Of a DNA stretch of 64,000 nucleotides, positions 17,885 through 24,751 are shown one piece after another (the stretch's first letter is position 1; each line of letters starts with the position of its first letter). Under the pieces are notes generated by a model. The model did no database searches. It saw only the letters and a list, made by a program, of their open reading frames with translations, and was not told the DNA's origin. A program made the position numbers and the translations under genes. Source of the DNA: DTKD01 sp050948905 (GTDB taxonomy: Bacteria; Armatimonadota; UBA5829); the NCBI GenBank assembly GCA_050948905.1, contig JBMNES010000001.1, forward strand, positions 1,922,001 to 1,986,000. The letters run 5' to 3'.

Positions 17885-18508
17885 TCACTTTAGATGAGCG
17901 GTGTCGTTGATCTTTATCGCGTTGCGTTCTCCCCATTTGTTCACATTGAACCGGCTGACGCTGCACGGGTCGAGTTCAAATGATATATTCGTCTGCCCAA
18001 TTTCAAGGCCAAACCACCAGCAGATGGCTGCGTTTGCAGACCCGCCGTGCATGACCAGCAGCGTTACGCCGTCAGTGTTCCTAATGGATTCTAAAAAACC
18101 GACCACGCGTTCCGACATCTGACGCCAGTTCTCTGCCCCCGGATATGGCACCCAATCCACCAGCGGCTGAGTTATAGGATTTACGATGCGCGAGGCTGCT
18201 TCGTTTGTCATATCTGCTGCCTGGCCGTTATTTAGTTCTCTGAGTTCAGGGGTCAGTTCTGGCCTGATCGGAAGCGAAGTTGCCATCAGTTCCGCAGTCT
18301 CCACCGCTCGCGCCAGATCGCTTGCATAAAACGAAAATCGCCGTTCACCTATCAAGGATGCGAGATATTCTCCAGTCAGAGTCGCCTGTTGCACCCCCAA
18401 CTCTGTGAGATGGCTATTTGTCCATCCGCCGGTGAGGTCATTTATAAGATGATCCGGTTCTCCGTGCCTTACAATAATCAGTTCTTCTATGTCAGCACCT
18501 TTCTCCAT
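17885..18508 (-). CDS. Histidine phosphatase family protein
   Basis: A 207-residue phosphoglycerate-mutase-like phosphatase. The catalytic RHG motif is in LIIVRHGEPDHL, the conserved arginine is in SDLARAVETAELMA, and the second histidine is in LLVMHGGSANA. No signal peptide is present, so it is probably cytoplasmic. The ATG lacks a good ribosome binding site and overlaps the end of the upstream gene by 22 bases, suggesting translational coupling; the start could lie a few codons downstream. The substrate is unknown. Confidence 0.85.
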   Translation of the reverse strand: MEKGADIEELIIVRHGEPDHLINDLTGGWTNSHLTELGVQQATLTGEYLASLIGERRFSFYASDLARAVETAELMATSLPIRPELTPELRELNNGQAADMTNEAASRIVNPITQPLVDWVPYPGAENWRQMSERVVGFLESIRNTDGVTLLVMHGGSANAAICWWFGLEIGQTNISFELDPCSVSRFNVNKWGERNAIKINDTAHLK

Positions 18509-18717
18509 TTCGCGAAGAGTTCAGTATCTACTTCCACAAACGCTTTGCCTTTAGTCTTATCATCACGCTCCAGGTAGGCGACCCCATCGCTGACTCCCAG
18601 AAACGTGAAAAGCTCGTTTTGCGGTGATCTTACCTTGTCCATCCTCGAAATCCCATAGATGGTTGGGCCGGTGGAGGCGATAATATCCCTGCGCACCACT
18701 GCAATCGGTTTGTTCAA
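18487..18717 (-). CDS. Small protein of unknown function, coupled to the histidine phosphatase gene
   Basis: A 76-residue soluble protein that I do not recognise. It is rich in charged residues and contains a segment (AVVRRDIIASTGPTIYGISR) followed by a short beta-like region. The proposed start is TTG, seven bases after GGAGG, which is a strong signal. Its 3' end overlaps the next gene by 22 bases. An upstream TATAAT-like sequence around 18752 could be its -10 element. Confidence 0.6.
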   Translation of the reverse strand: MNKPIAVVRRDIIASTGPTIYGISRMDKVRSPQNELFTFLGVSDGVAYLERDDKTKGKAFVEVDTELFAKWRKVLT

Positions 18718-18801
18718 AATGATACCTCCGGCTACTGTCTAATAATTCTATTATAACTCTTATACGCTATCTGCCCTTGCACCTTCGACGCCAAATTTGC
18801 A

Positions 18802-18830
18802 TTGACAACAGGCAGGCGGTATTGTAGTAT
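18802..18830 (+). promoter_or_regulatory. Promoter of the FtsB/DivIC-like gene
   Basis: TTGACA (18802-18807) and TAGTAT (18825-18830) are separated by 17 bases. Transcription would begin near 18837, about 25 bases before the GTG start. This excludes the longer open frame that starts at the -35 box. Confidence 0.7.
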
Positions 18831-18861
18831 TGGGAAACATCAGACACGGAGGTCAGATCGA

Positions 18862-19233
18862 GTGAGCGTTCGGAGTTCGACGAAGAAACGAACCAGGACC
18901 ACCCGCCCTGCCGCCAGGCGTGGGCGAAGGACTCGAAACAATCTCTCAATTGCTGCGCGGGTGGTCTGTATAGTAGCACTGCTTGTTGGAGGGGTGCTCC
19001 TTTTCAACAAAATCAAGCGCCCCATTGTTCTGCTCCACAATGAACGACGCGAAAGAGATCGCATTGTGGCCGAATACAACACCCTGCGAGACGAAAACGA
19101 AAAACTCCGCCGGCAGCTGGCCTATATCAGAACCTCTCGCGGAATAGCCCAGGCCGCGCGCAAACAGGGCTTTGTGAAACCAGGAGAAATCTCTCTGGTG
19201 ATCCCAGAAGAGCCTGCTGCAAGCAGGAAGTGA
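18862..19233 (+). CDS. FtsB/DivIC-like septum formation initiator protein
   Basis: A 123-residue bitopic membrane protein. A basic cytoplasmic N-terminus of about 30 residues (RSSTKKRTRTTRPAARRGRR) is followed by one membrane segment (about residues 33-50, VVCIVALLVGGVLLF). Next comes a coiled coil (RERDRIVAEYNTLRDENEKL) and a short segment with GIAQAARKQGFVKPGE, the layout of FtsB/DivIC in the division complex. The GTG start has GGAGG nine bases upstream. The downstream gene also encodes a single-pass membrane protein. Confidence 0.75.
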   Translation: MSVRSSTKKRTRTTRPAARRGRRTRNNLSIAARVVCIVALLVGGVLLFNKIKRPIVLLHNERRERDRIVAEYNTLRDENEKLRRQLAYIRTSRGIAQAARKQGFVKPGEISLVIPEEPAASRK

Positions 19234-19265
19234 CCCTCGTTTTGTGACCGGTAACTCCAGGGTAC

Positions 19266-19285
19266 CAGTACTAAGTATAGTACTG
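19266..19285. repeat. Perfect inverted repeat upstream of the 201-residue membrane protein
   Basis: CAGTACT and AGTACTG form a perfect seven-base inverted repeat around AAGTAT, 26 bases before the start codon at 19311. It could be an operator or a small RNA hairpin. Confidence 0.55.
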
Positions 19286-19310
19286 AACATCCTTTCGGGG
19301 GCAAACGGCC

Positions 19311-19916
19311 ATGAATAACGAAAAGAACCCCGCATCCAATATCGTATGGGTCGCCGTTGTGGCAGCGTTTCTCCTGGTGTTTGGCTCGGTGTGGTATGCT
19401 TCATCGCTTGGCAGCCGCAAAAGTGCGCACAGGGCGAGAACAATGGTTGCCGAAAAATCGACCCCATCATCGAGTGCAAGCTCGCCGGATATCGGGACGG
19501 ATTCAGGTCTGGGTGTGCCGGCGCTTCCGCCGCCGGATATACCTCTTTCGGATCCGATTGTGCAGATTACTCCAATGAAACCGCTGAAGCCGATTCCAAA
19601 AAAGGCCGAGAACCACAAAATCTCGGTTAAAGATATGTTTCCTATGGGAGATATTACGCGCGACCAGCCAATTGTAGAGCATCCCTATCGCACGATGGCA
19701 GAGCTGTTCCCCAGTTTTGAATATAACGGAAAGCTGTGGTCGGCCACTGGCAAATACCTGCTTGCCGGACAGGCGGATTTGACGCCTACAGGCTTTTCTC
19801 TGCGCACTGGGCAGATGTTGTTTGCTTTGGCGAACACGGCAGCGCCGGACAGTGTACTATTTGTGAGAAGCCGCCAGGACCCGGAAAAGTACGCCATCTA
19901 CAGGGCCACAATGTGA
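19311..19916 (+). CDS. Single-pass membrane protein with a proline-rich linker, unknown function
   Basis: A 201-residue protein. One N-terminal membrane segment (about residues 12-30, VWVAVVAAFLLVFGSVWYA) is followed by a Ser/Pro-rich linker (about 45-100) and a small C-terminal domain (about 125-201, MAELFPSFEYNGKLWSATGK onwards). The C-terminal domain probably faces outside the cytoplasm. It follows the FtsB-like gene by 78 bases on the same strand and ends at a terminator. I do not recognise the domain. Confidence 0.65.
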   Translation: MNNEKNPASNIVWVAVVAAFLLVFGSVWYASSLGSRKSAHRARTMVAEKSTPSSSASSPDIGTDSGLGVPALPPPDIPLSDPIVQITPMKPLKPIPKKAENHKISVKDMFPMGDITRDQPIVEHPYRTMAELFPSFEYNGKLWSATGKYLLAGQADLTPTGFSLRTGQMLFALANTAAPDSVLFVRSRQDPEKYAIYRATM

Positions 19917-19926
19917 TAGCAGTATA

Positions 19927-19949
19927 GTCCCGGCTCAATGAGCCGGGAC
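19927..19949. terminator. Bidirectional terminator hairpin between convergent genes
   Basis: GTCCCGGCTC and GAGCCGGGAC form a perfect ten-base stem with loop AAT, between two genes that converge. There is no long T tract on either side. Confidence 0.7.
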
Positions 19950-19975
19950 GCCTGCAGTTTAATGGATTGTTGGAC

Positions 19976-20155
19976 TTAAAACGCCTCTTCTTCTTCGAAA
20001 CTAAATTCGCCCTCGGCTGTATACAACTCCGGGTCCATGTCGAACTCTTCCTTGCATTCTTCGCTGCAGAAACAATAGTGCTTGTTCTTGTAGGTAGTGC
20101 AGACAGATGAATGTTCATCCGGAACAATCATTCCGCAGACAGGATCGATAGGCAT
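19976..20155 (-). CDS. YHS-domain metal-binding protein
   Basis: A 59-residue YHS-domain protein. The motif runs from DPVCGMIV through YKNKHYCFCSEECKEEF, with three or four cysteines suited to binding a soft metal. An acidic tail (GEFSFEEEEAF) follows. The frame is open 29 codons further upstream, but GGAGGTGA lies seven bases before the chosen ATG and the domain starts there. Such proteins are often linked to copper or mercury handling, but no metal transporter is adjacent. Confidence 0.85.
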   Translation of the reverse strand: MPIDPVCGMIVPDEHSSVCTTYKNKHYCFCSEECKEEFDMDPELYTAEGEFSFEEEEAF

Positions 20156-20357
20156 TTCGGTCACCTCCAATTCGTTGCGTACTGCACATTTCCCACGGTC
20201 TCTCAGGTTAAAACCAAAAATGACAGCGACTGTTTTAGTCATTTATTGATGAGTGAAGGAAACCAGGCGTCGTTCGGCGAACCGACATAGGAGCGATATG
20301 TGCACAAGTGCTGTGTTTGTTGCTTTAGGAACCGATTTCAGGAGGACACTATTTCAG

Positions 20358-21524
20358 ATGGATTATTTTCTGACTGAAGAGCAGATATTTATGCGAGACG
20401 TCGCCAGGGAGTTGGCGGAGAAGAAGATCAAGCCGGTGAGCGCGCATTATGATGAGGCCAACGAATTCCCATGGCCTATCGTTAAGGATATGGCGGCTGC
20501 TGACATTTTCCGAGTCTTTATCGATGAGAAATACGGCGGGATGGCTGGGGATTCCCCCATTATGAACATGTGCGTGGTGACCGAGGAACTTTCCAAGGTC
20601 GACGGTGGGATAGCCCTTGCGTTCGCCGCGACTGGTTTGGGCACGTTCCCGATCCTTGTCTCAGGTTCGGAGGAGCAGAAGGAGAAGTGGCTGCCGAGGA
20701 TAGCGGATGGCACAATCGCCGCCTTCGGTCTCACCGAGGCCAACGCTGGTTCCAACGTCGCTGCGATGCAGACAAGAGCGGTTGAAGACGGAGATCATTT
20801 TATCCTCAACGGCACCAAACAATGGATCACCAATGGCGGCGAGGCGGATATCTACACAATTTTTGCGGTCACCGACCCGGAACGTGGGCCTAGGGGCATT
20901 TCCTGTTTTGTGGTGGAAAAAGGGACCGAGGGCTTCTCGTTCGGTAAAAAAGAGGACAAAATGGGCATTCGCGCCTCGGCTACGCGCGAGCTGATATTCC
21001 AGGATTGCCGCGTGCCCAAGGAAAATATGCTCGGCCGAAGAGGAACGGGGTTCTTCACTGCGATGAAGACGTTCGATCAGTCCAGGCCGGGAGTAGCGGC
21101 CCAGGCTCTTGGTATTGCTTCTGGTGCATTATCGCTGGCGGTTAACTATTCCAGAGAACGCGAGCAGTTCGGCCAGCCGATCTCGGCTTTCCAGGGTCTT
21201 CGGTTTATGCTTGCAGATATGGCTATGAAGGTCGAGTCGGCTCGTGCGCTGGTCTACAGCGTGGCGAGATGGATCGACTCTCAGCCGGATGATAAGGTGA
21301 CGGCATACTCTGCGATGGCCAAATGCTGGGCTTCGGACGTTGCTATGGAGGTCACCACCAACGCCGTTCAGGTCTTCGGCGGATATGGTTATATGAAGGA
21401 GTATCCGGTCGAAAAGATGATGCGCGATGCCAAGATCACCCAGATCTACGAAGGCACCAACCAGATCCAACGCGACGAAATCGGCCGTGGCTTAATAGCC
21501 GAAGCCGCAAGAAAGAGCAGATAA
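20358..21524 (+). CDS. Acyl-CoA dehydrogenase
   Basis: A 388-residue FAD enzyme that oxidises acyl-CoA to enoyl-CoA, passing electrons to ETF. Visible signatures are FGLTEANAGSNVAAM in the middle domain, QWITNGGEAD, and the C-terminal FGGYGYMKEYPVEKMMRDAK. The catalytic glutamate is in IYEGTNQIQRDEIGRGL. The open frame extends 35 codons upstream. I chose the ATG giving MDYFLTEEQIF, preceded by GGAGG, because it matches the family N-terminus. No ETF or other beta-oxidation genes lie nearby, so the chain-length preference is unknown. Confidence 0.93.
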   Translation: MDYFLTEEQIFMRDVARELAEKKIKPVSAHYDEANEFPWPIVKDMAAADIFRVFIDEKYGGMAGDSPIMNMCVVTEELSKVDGGIALAFAATGLGTFPILVSGSEEQKEKWLPRIADGTIAAFGLTEANAGSNVAAMQTRAVEDGDHFILNGTKQWITNGGEADIYTIFAVTDPERGPRGISCFVVEKGTEGFSFGKKEDKMGIRASATRELIFQDCRVPKENMLGRRGTGFFTAMKTFDQSRPGVAAQALGIASGALSLAVNYSREREQFGQPISAFQGLRFMLADMAMKVESARALVYSVARWIDSQPDDKVTAYSAMAKCWASDVAMEVTTNAVQVFGGYGYMKEYPVEKMMRDAKITQIYEGTNQIQRDEIGRGLIAEAARKSR

Positions 21525-21540
21525 CAAAACGGGAATTAAT

Positions 21541-21561
21541 GGCCGGGAGTCTATCCCGGCC
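21541..21561 (+). terminator. Hairpin downstream of the acyl-CoA dehydrogenase gene
   Basis: GGCCGGGA and TCCCGGCC form a perfect eight-base stem with loop GTCTA, 16 bases after the stop codon. No T tract follows. Confidence 0.65.
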
Positions 21562-21700
21562 ACCACCTGATTTCATCTCACAACCCCAGCGGCTGCCTGT
21601 TGTAACGTAGTGTCCGATCTTAGTCTCGGGCTCGCGAAAATAGGACTGCTACCACACAGAGCCCATCTGTTGCGTTTTTCATCCCCGTCAGGCCCAATGT

Positions 21701-21729
21701 TTGACAATATGTGCCTCAAGGATTATAGT
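21701..21729 (+). promoter_or_regulatory. Consensus promoter of the lar operon
   Basis: TTGACA (21701-21706) and TATAGT (21724-21729) are separated by 17 bases. The predicted transcript starts near 21736, leaving a leader of about 110 bases before larE. Confidence 0.8.
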
Positions 21730-21735
21730 CTATTT

Positions 21736-21847
21736 GATGAACAAGTAATTGTTGGCCGGCGGAAACCGGCACAGTATAATGCCGGATCGGTTCGCCAGGC
21801 CACGGGTGATGTGGCCTTTTGTTTTAGGGCTGAGAGGTAGTAGGTGT
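21736..21847 (+). promoter_or_regulatory. Candidate attenuator or riboswitch leader of larE-larB-larC
   Basis: The leader contains overlapping hairpins: GCCGG/CCGGC around CGGAAA, and CCGGCA/TGCCGG around CAGTATAA. These share the same CCGGC strand and so exclude each other. GGCGGAAACC can also pair with GGTTCGCC. An intrinsic terminator follows at 21797-21825, only 22 bases before the start codon. An upstream TGGCC could pair with the GGCCA arm of the terminator. It does not match any riboswitch consensus I can recall. The structures are visible; ligand control is inferred. Confidence 0.6.
21797..21825 (+). terminator. Intrinsic terminator inside the lar leader
   Basis: AGGCCAC and GTGGCCT form a seven-base stem around GGGTGAT, followed by TTTTGTTTT. 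It lies downstream of a promoter and directly upstream of larE, so it should act on the lar transcript itself. Confidence 0.8.
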
Positions 21848-22687
21848 ATGGATCAATATAAGAGCCTGGTCGCGATGATATCTGAGATGGACGGAGTGGT
21901 GGTCGGATATTCCGGCGGGGTAGATAGCACTCTGGTCGCAAAGGCCGCGGCTGATGCTCTTGGCGAGCGCGCTGTATGCGTTTTGATCGATTCGTTTTTG
22001 ATACCAAAGTCAGAAATTGATGATGCGGTAATGATCGCAACCGAGCTGGGTTTTAATCTGGTGAGGTTGAAGATGGACGTATTGGAGGTCAATAATCTCG
22101 CCGAAAACGAACCTGATCGATGTTACTTCTGTAAAAAAGCTGTTTTTTCAAAGTTGCTGGAGGTAGCAAAAGAGCACGGATTAGAATGTGTGCTGGATGG
22201 CACCAACACGGACGACGAGTCCGACTTCAGACCTGGCGCAAAAGCGGTGGAAGAACTAGGCATTAGAAGTCCGCTTAAAGAGCTTGGTATCACCAAGGAT
22301 CAGGTGCGGGAGATGTCCCGCGAATTGGGACTGCCGACATGGGATAAACCGTCTTACGCCTGTCTCGCCTCCAGAGTCCCCTATGGTACTCCGTTGACGC
22401 TGGAGATATTAGGCCAGGTTGAGGCTGCCGAGAGCATTTTACATGAATTAGGCTTCCGAGAGTGCCGGGTGCGCCATCACGGCGATATCGCTCGAATAGA
22501 GTTGATGCCTGAGGATATGCGTGCTATGCTGGCCACTGAGCCTCGCAACTTGGTTCTGCACAGATTCCGCGCGCTTGGATACGGTTATGTTACGATGGAT
22601 TTGGCTGGATACCGCACGGGAAGTATGAACGAACCGCTGCTCGGCAACAATAACAACTTCAAGGAATGGGGCGTCGGCAACAGGTAG
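21848..22687 (+). CDS. larE: Nickel-pincer cofactor sulfur transferase LarE
   Basis: A 279-residue PP-loop ATPase that adds sulfur to the pyridinium dicarboxylate precursor of the nickel-pincer nucleotide. The PP-loop SGGVDS is at residues 22-27, and LDGTNTDDESDFRPG is a family segment. Cysteines lie in RCYFCKK (Cys92 and Cys95) and SYACLASR (Cys172). Cys172 lies near the position of the sacrificial cysteine known in Lactiplantibacillus plantarum LarE. Three cysteines resemble the type that holds a [4Fe-4S] cluster. The start is the ATG after GAGAGGTAG; the frame is open 33 codons upstream, across the leader structures. Confidence 0.9.
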   Translation: MDQYKSLVAMISEMDGVVVGYSGGVDSTLVAKAAADALGERAVCVLIDSFLIPKSEIDDAVMIATELGFNLVRLKMDVLEVNNLAENEPDRCYFCKKAVFSKLLEVAKEHGLECVLDGTNTDDESDFRPGAKAVEELGIRSPLKELGITKDQVREMSRELGLPTWDKPSYACLASRVPYGTPLTLEILGQVEAAESILHELGFRECRVRHHGDIARIELMPEDMRAMLATEPRNLVLHRFRALGYGYVTMDLAGYRTGSMNEPLLGNNNNFKEWGVGNR

Positions 22688-22722
22688 CGACGGAAGGCCT
22701 GGCGTGCTGGTGTGCTTGTCTA

Positions 22723-23490
22723 ATGGATTTGAAACTGCTCAGGCAACTGCTCGAAGATATTAAATCCGGCGCAGTCAACGTCGACGACGCAATGATGCGA
22801 CTGCGCTCGCTGCCGTATGAAGATGTAGGGTTTGCCAAACTCGACAACCATCGCCGATTACGAAACGGAGTGGCGGAGGTTGTTTTTTGTCAGGGCAAGA
22901 CCACGCCTCAGATAATAGAAATCCTCAAAAGACTCTCCGCCCAAAATGGCTGTATCCTCGCTACACGGGCGGACGCACAGGTCTATCGCGCGGTGCAATC
23001 AGAAATCCCTGACTCGACATACTATGAAGCCGCCAGGATAATCGTGGTCGGCAAGCCCGAGCGTAGCGAGGAAGAGTTGGCCACAGACAGTAAGTATGTA
23101 ATGGTATTATGCGGCGGCACTGCGGATATACCGATTGCCGACGAGGCTGTCGTAACGGCGACTGCTCTCGGAAGCCGGGTCGAAAGGGCCTATGACGTCG
23201 GAGTAGCTGGTCTGCACCGGTTGCTCGATCAGAAAGACCGCATCTTAGGAGCAAATGTGCTGGTGGTATTAGCCGGAATGGAAGGCGCGCTGGCCAGCGT
23301 GGTCGGCGGGTTAGTCGACCGGCCTGTTATCGCTGTGCCTACCAGCGTCGGCTACGGCGCAAGCTTCGGCGGGCTGGCGGCGTTGCTTGCTATGCTGAAC
23401 TCGTGTGCTGCAGGGGTGAGTGTGGTCAATATAGACAACGGCTTCGGTGCTGGTTACCTGGCCCACCTCATAAACAATCCACAAAATTAA
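22723..23490 (+). CDS. larB: Nickel-pincer cofactor biosynthesis protein LarB
   Basis: A 255-residue PurE-like carboxylase/hydrolase that acts on nicotinic acid adenine dinucleotide in the first step of nickel-pincer synthesis. The N-terminal helical part ends in FAKLDNHRRLRNGVAEVVF. The core has VMVLCGGTADIPIADEA, the GMEGALASVVGGLVDRPVIAVPTS stretch and SCAAGVSVVNIDNGFGAGYLA, all typical of LarB. It starts 35 bases after larE; the frame is open upstream into larE, but the chosen ATG gives the family length. Confidence 0.93.
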   Translation: MDLKLLRQLLEDIKSGAVNVDDAMMRLRSLPYEDVGFAKLDNHRRLRNGVAEVVFCQGKTTPQIIEILKRLSAQNGCILATRADAQVYRAVQSEIPDSTYYEAARIIVVGKPERSEEELATDSKYVMVLCGGTADIPIADEAVVTATALGSRVERAYDVGVAGLHRLLDQKDRILGANVLVVLAGMEGALASVVGGLVDRPVIAVPTSVGYGASFGGLAALLAMLNSCAAGVSVVNIDNGFGAGYLAHLINNPQN

Positions 23491-23506
23491 AAAGAGGAGA
23501 GACTCT

Positions 23507-24727
23507 ATGAGAATAGCCTATTTCGACTGCTTTGCCGGGATAAGCGGAGATATGACCCTGGGTGCGCTTATCGACGCGGGAGCCGACTTCGATGCGTTGA
23601 ACTCCGAACTGGAGAAACTACACATCCACGAATTCGAGCTGACACGAGAACAGGTTATGAAGCGCGGCATCGCCTCCTGCGATGTTACAGTGCATACGCA
23701 CCACCATCATCACCACGACGACCATCACGGCCATTCTCACGAACACTCCCACGGCCGCTCTTTTACCGATATCAAGCATATTATCTCCGAAAGCGCGCTA
23801 TCTGAGCGGGTAAAGCGGGATTCCATAGCCATATTCGCCACTCTCGGCGAGGCTGAGGCGAAGATTCATGGCACGACTATAGATAAAATCCACTTCCATG
23901 AAGTCGGCGCGGTCGATGCTATTGTCGATATCGTCGGAGCCTGCATCTGCCTGGAACTGCTCGGAATCGACAAAATATATTGCAGCCCGCTCCCGACTTT
24001 CACTGGAATGGTCGAAATAGCTCACGGCAAATTTCCTCTGCCTGCCCCTGCCACCATGGAGATTCTCACATCCAAAGGTGCGCCCTGGCGGGAGCTGGGC
24101 ATAGAAGGGGAGATAGTAACCCCTACAGGCGCCGCGATTGTCGCCACCCTTGCTGAGGGGTTTGGCTCAATGCCCGCTATGAGCGTAAAGGCCACGGGTT
24201 ACGGTTCCGGCAAGCAGGATTTTGGCATACCCAACGTGCTGCGGGTCGCTGTCGGAGAGGCCGATGCTGGTTCCTCTTCAGAGGCTGTCGACGTGGTGAT
24301 TGTTGAGACCAATATCGATGACCTCAGCCCGCAGGTATATGAGCTTGTAATGGAAAGGCTCTTTGAGGCGGGCGCGCTGGATGTATATCTGACTCCGGTC
24401 GTCATGAAAAAATGCCGCCCGGGCACTCTGCTTTCAGTCATCTGCGAAGCCACTCTAATCGACGCAATCAGCGCTGTGATTTTCGAAGAGACAACCTCTA
24501 TCGGGGTCCGCATCGACGAGCGCAAGCGCATTTGCCTGCAGCGGGAGATCAAAACGGTCGAGACGGAGTATGGCTCCATTAGCCTGAAGATCGCCCTCCG
24601 GCAAAATCAGATGCTTAATATCCAGCCGGAGTACGAGGAGTGCAAAGCCGCCGCGAAGAAGCATCAAGTACCTATTAAGCGGGTCAGGGACGCTGCGCTT
24701 GTGGCGTTCTATAGCATTCAGGACTGA
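23507..24727 (+). CDS. larC: Nickel insertion protein LarC
   Basis: A 406-residue enzyme that inserts nickel into the pincer nucleotide in a CTP-dependent step. The N-terminal segment RIAYFDCFAGISGDMTLGAL is the family signature. A histidine-rich stretch at about residues 65-85 (HTHHHHHHDD, then HHGHSHEHSHG) probably binds nickel. VETNIDDLSPQVYELVMERLF begins the C-terminal LarC2 domain. Here both domains are in one frame, whereas in L. plantarum they are joined by ribosomal frameshifting. GAGGAGAG precedes the ATG. LarA or another nickel-pincer enzyme is not in the window. Confidence 0.93.
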   Translation: MRIAYFDCFAGISGDMTLGALIDAGADFDALNSELEKLHIHEFELTREQVMKRGIASCDVTVHTHHHHHHDDHHGHSHEHSHGRSFTDIKHIISESALSERVKRDSIAIFATLGEAEAKIHGTTIDKIHFHEVGAVDAIVDIVGACICLELLGIDKIYCSPLPTFTGMVEIAHGKFPLPAPATMEILTSKGAPWRELGIEGEIVTPTGAAIVATLAEGFGSMPAMSVKATGYGSGKQDFGIPNVLRVAVGEADAGSSSEAVDVVIVETNIDDLSPQVYELVMERLFEAGALDVYLTPVVMKKCRPGTLLSVICEATLIDAISAVIFEETTSIGVRIDERKRICLQREIKTVETEYGSISLKIALRQNQMLNIQPEYEECKAAAKKHQVPIKRVRDAALVAFYSIQD

Positions 24728-24751
24728 CATTATTTTTATAGAGGGTAGACA

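Larger units (their letters stand above)
21525..21847. other. Intergenic region with terminator and lar leader
   Basis: About 320 bases without a protein gene. It holds the terminator-like hairpin of the preceding gene (21541-21561), a consensus promoter (21701-21729) and a structured leader ending in an intrinsic terminator (21797-21825) before larE. Confidence 0.75.

Noticed and set aside
21821..21847. TPP-riboswitch-like CTGAGA in the larE leader
   Set aside because: The rest of the TPP consensus is missing, and the motif lies after the terminator.
21848..24727. Lactate racemase gene larA near larEBC
   Set aside because: No frame in the window shows LarA motifs; the neighbouring large gene is glycosidase-like. 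The nickel-pincer enzyme must be elsewhere.
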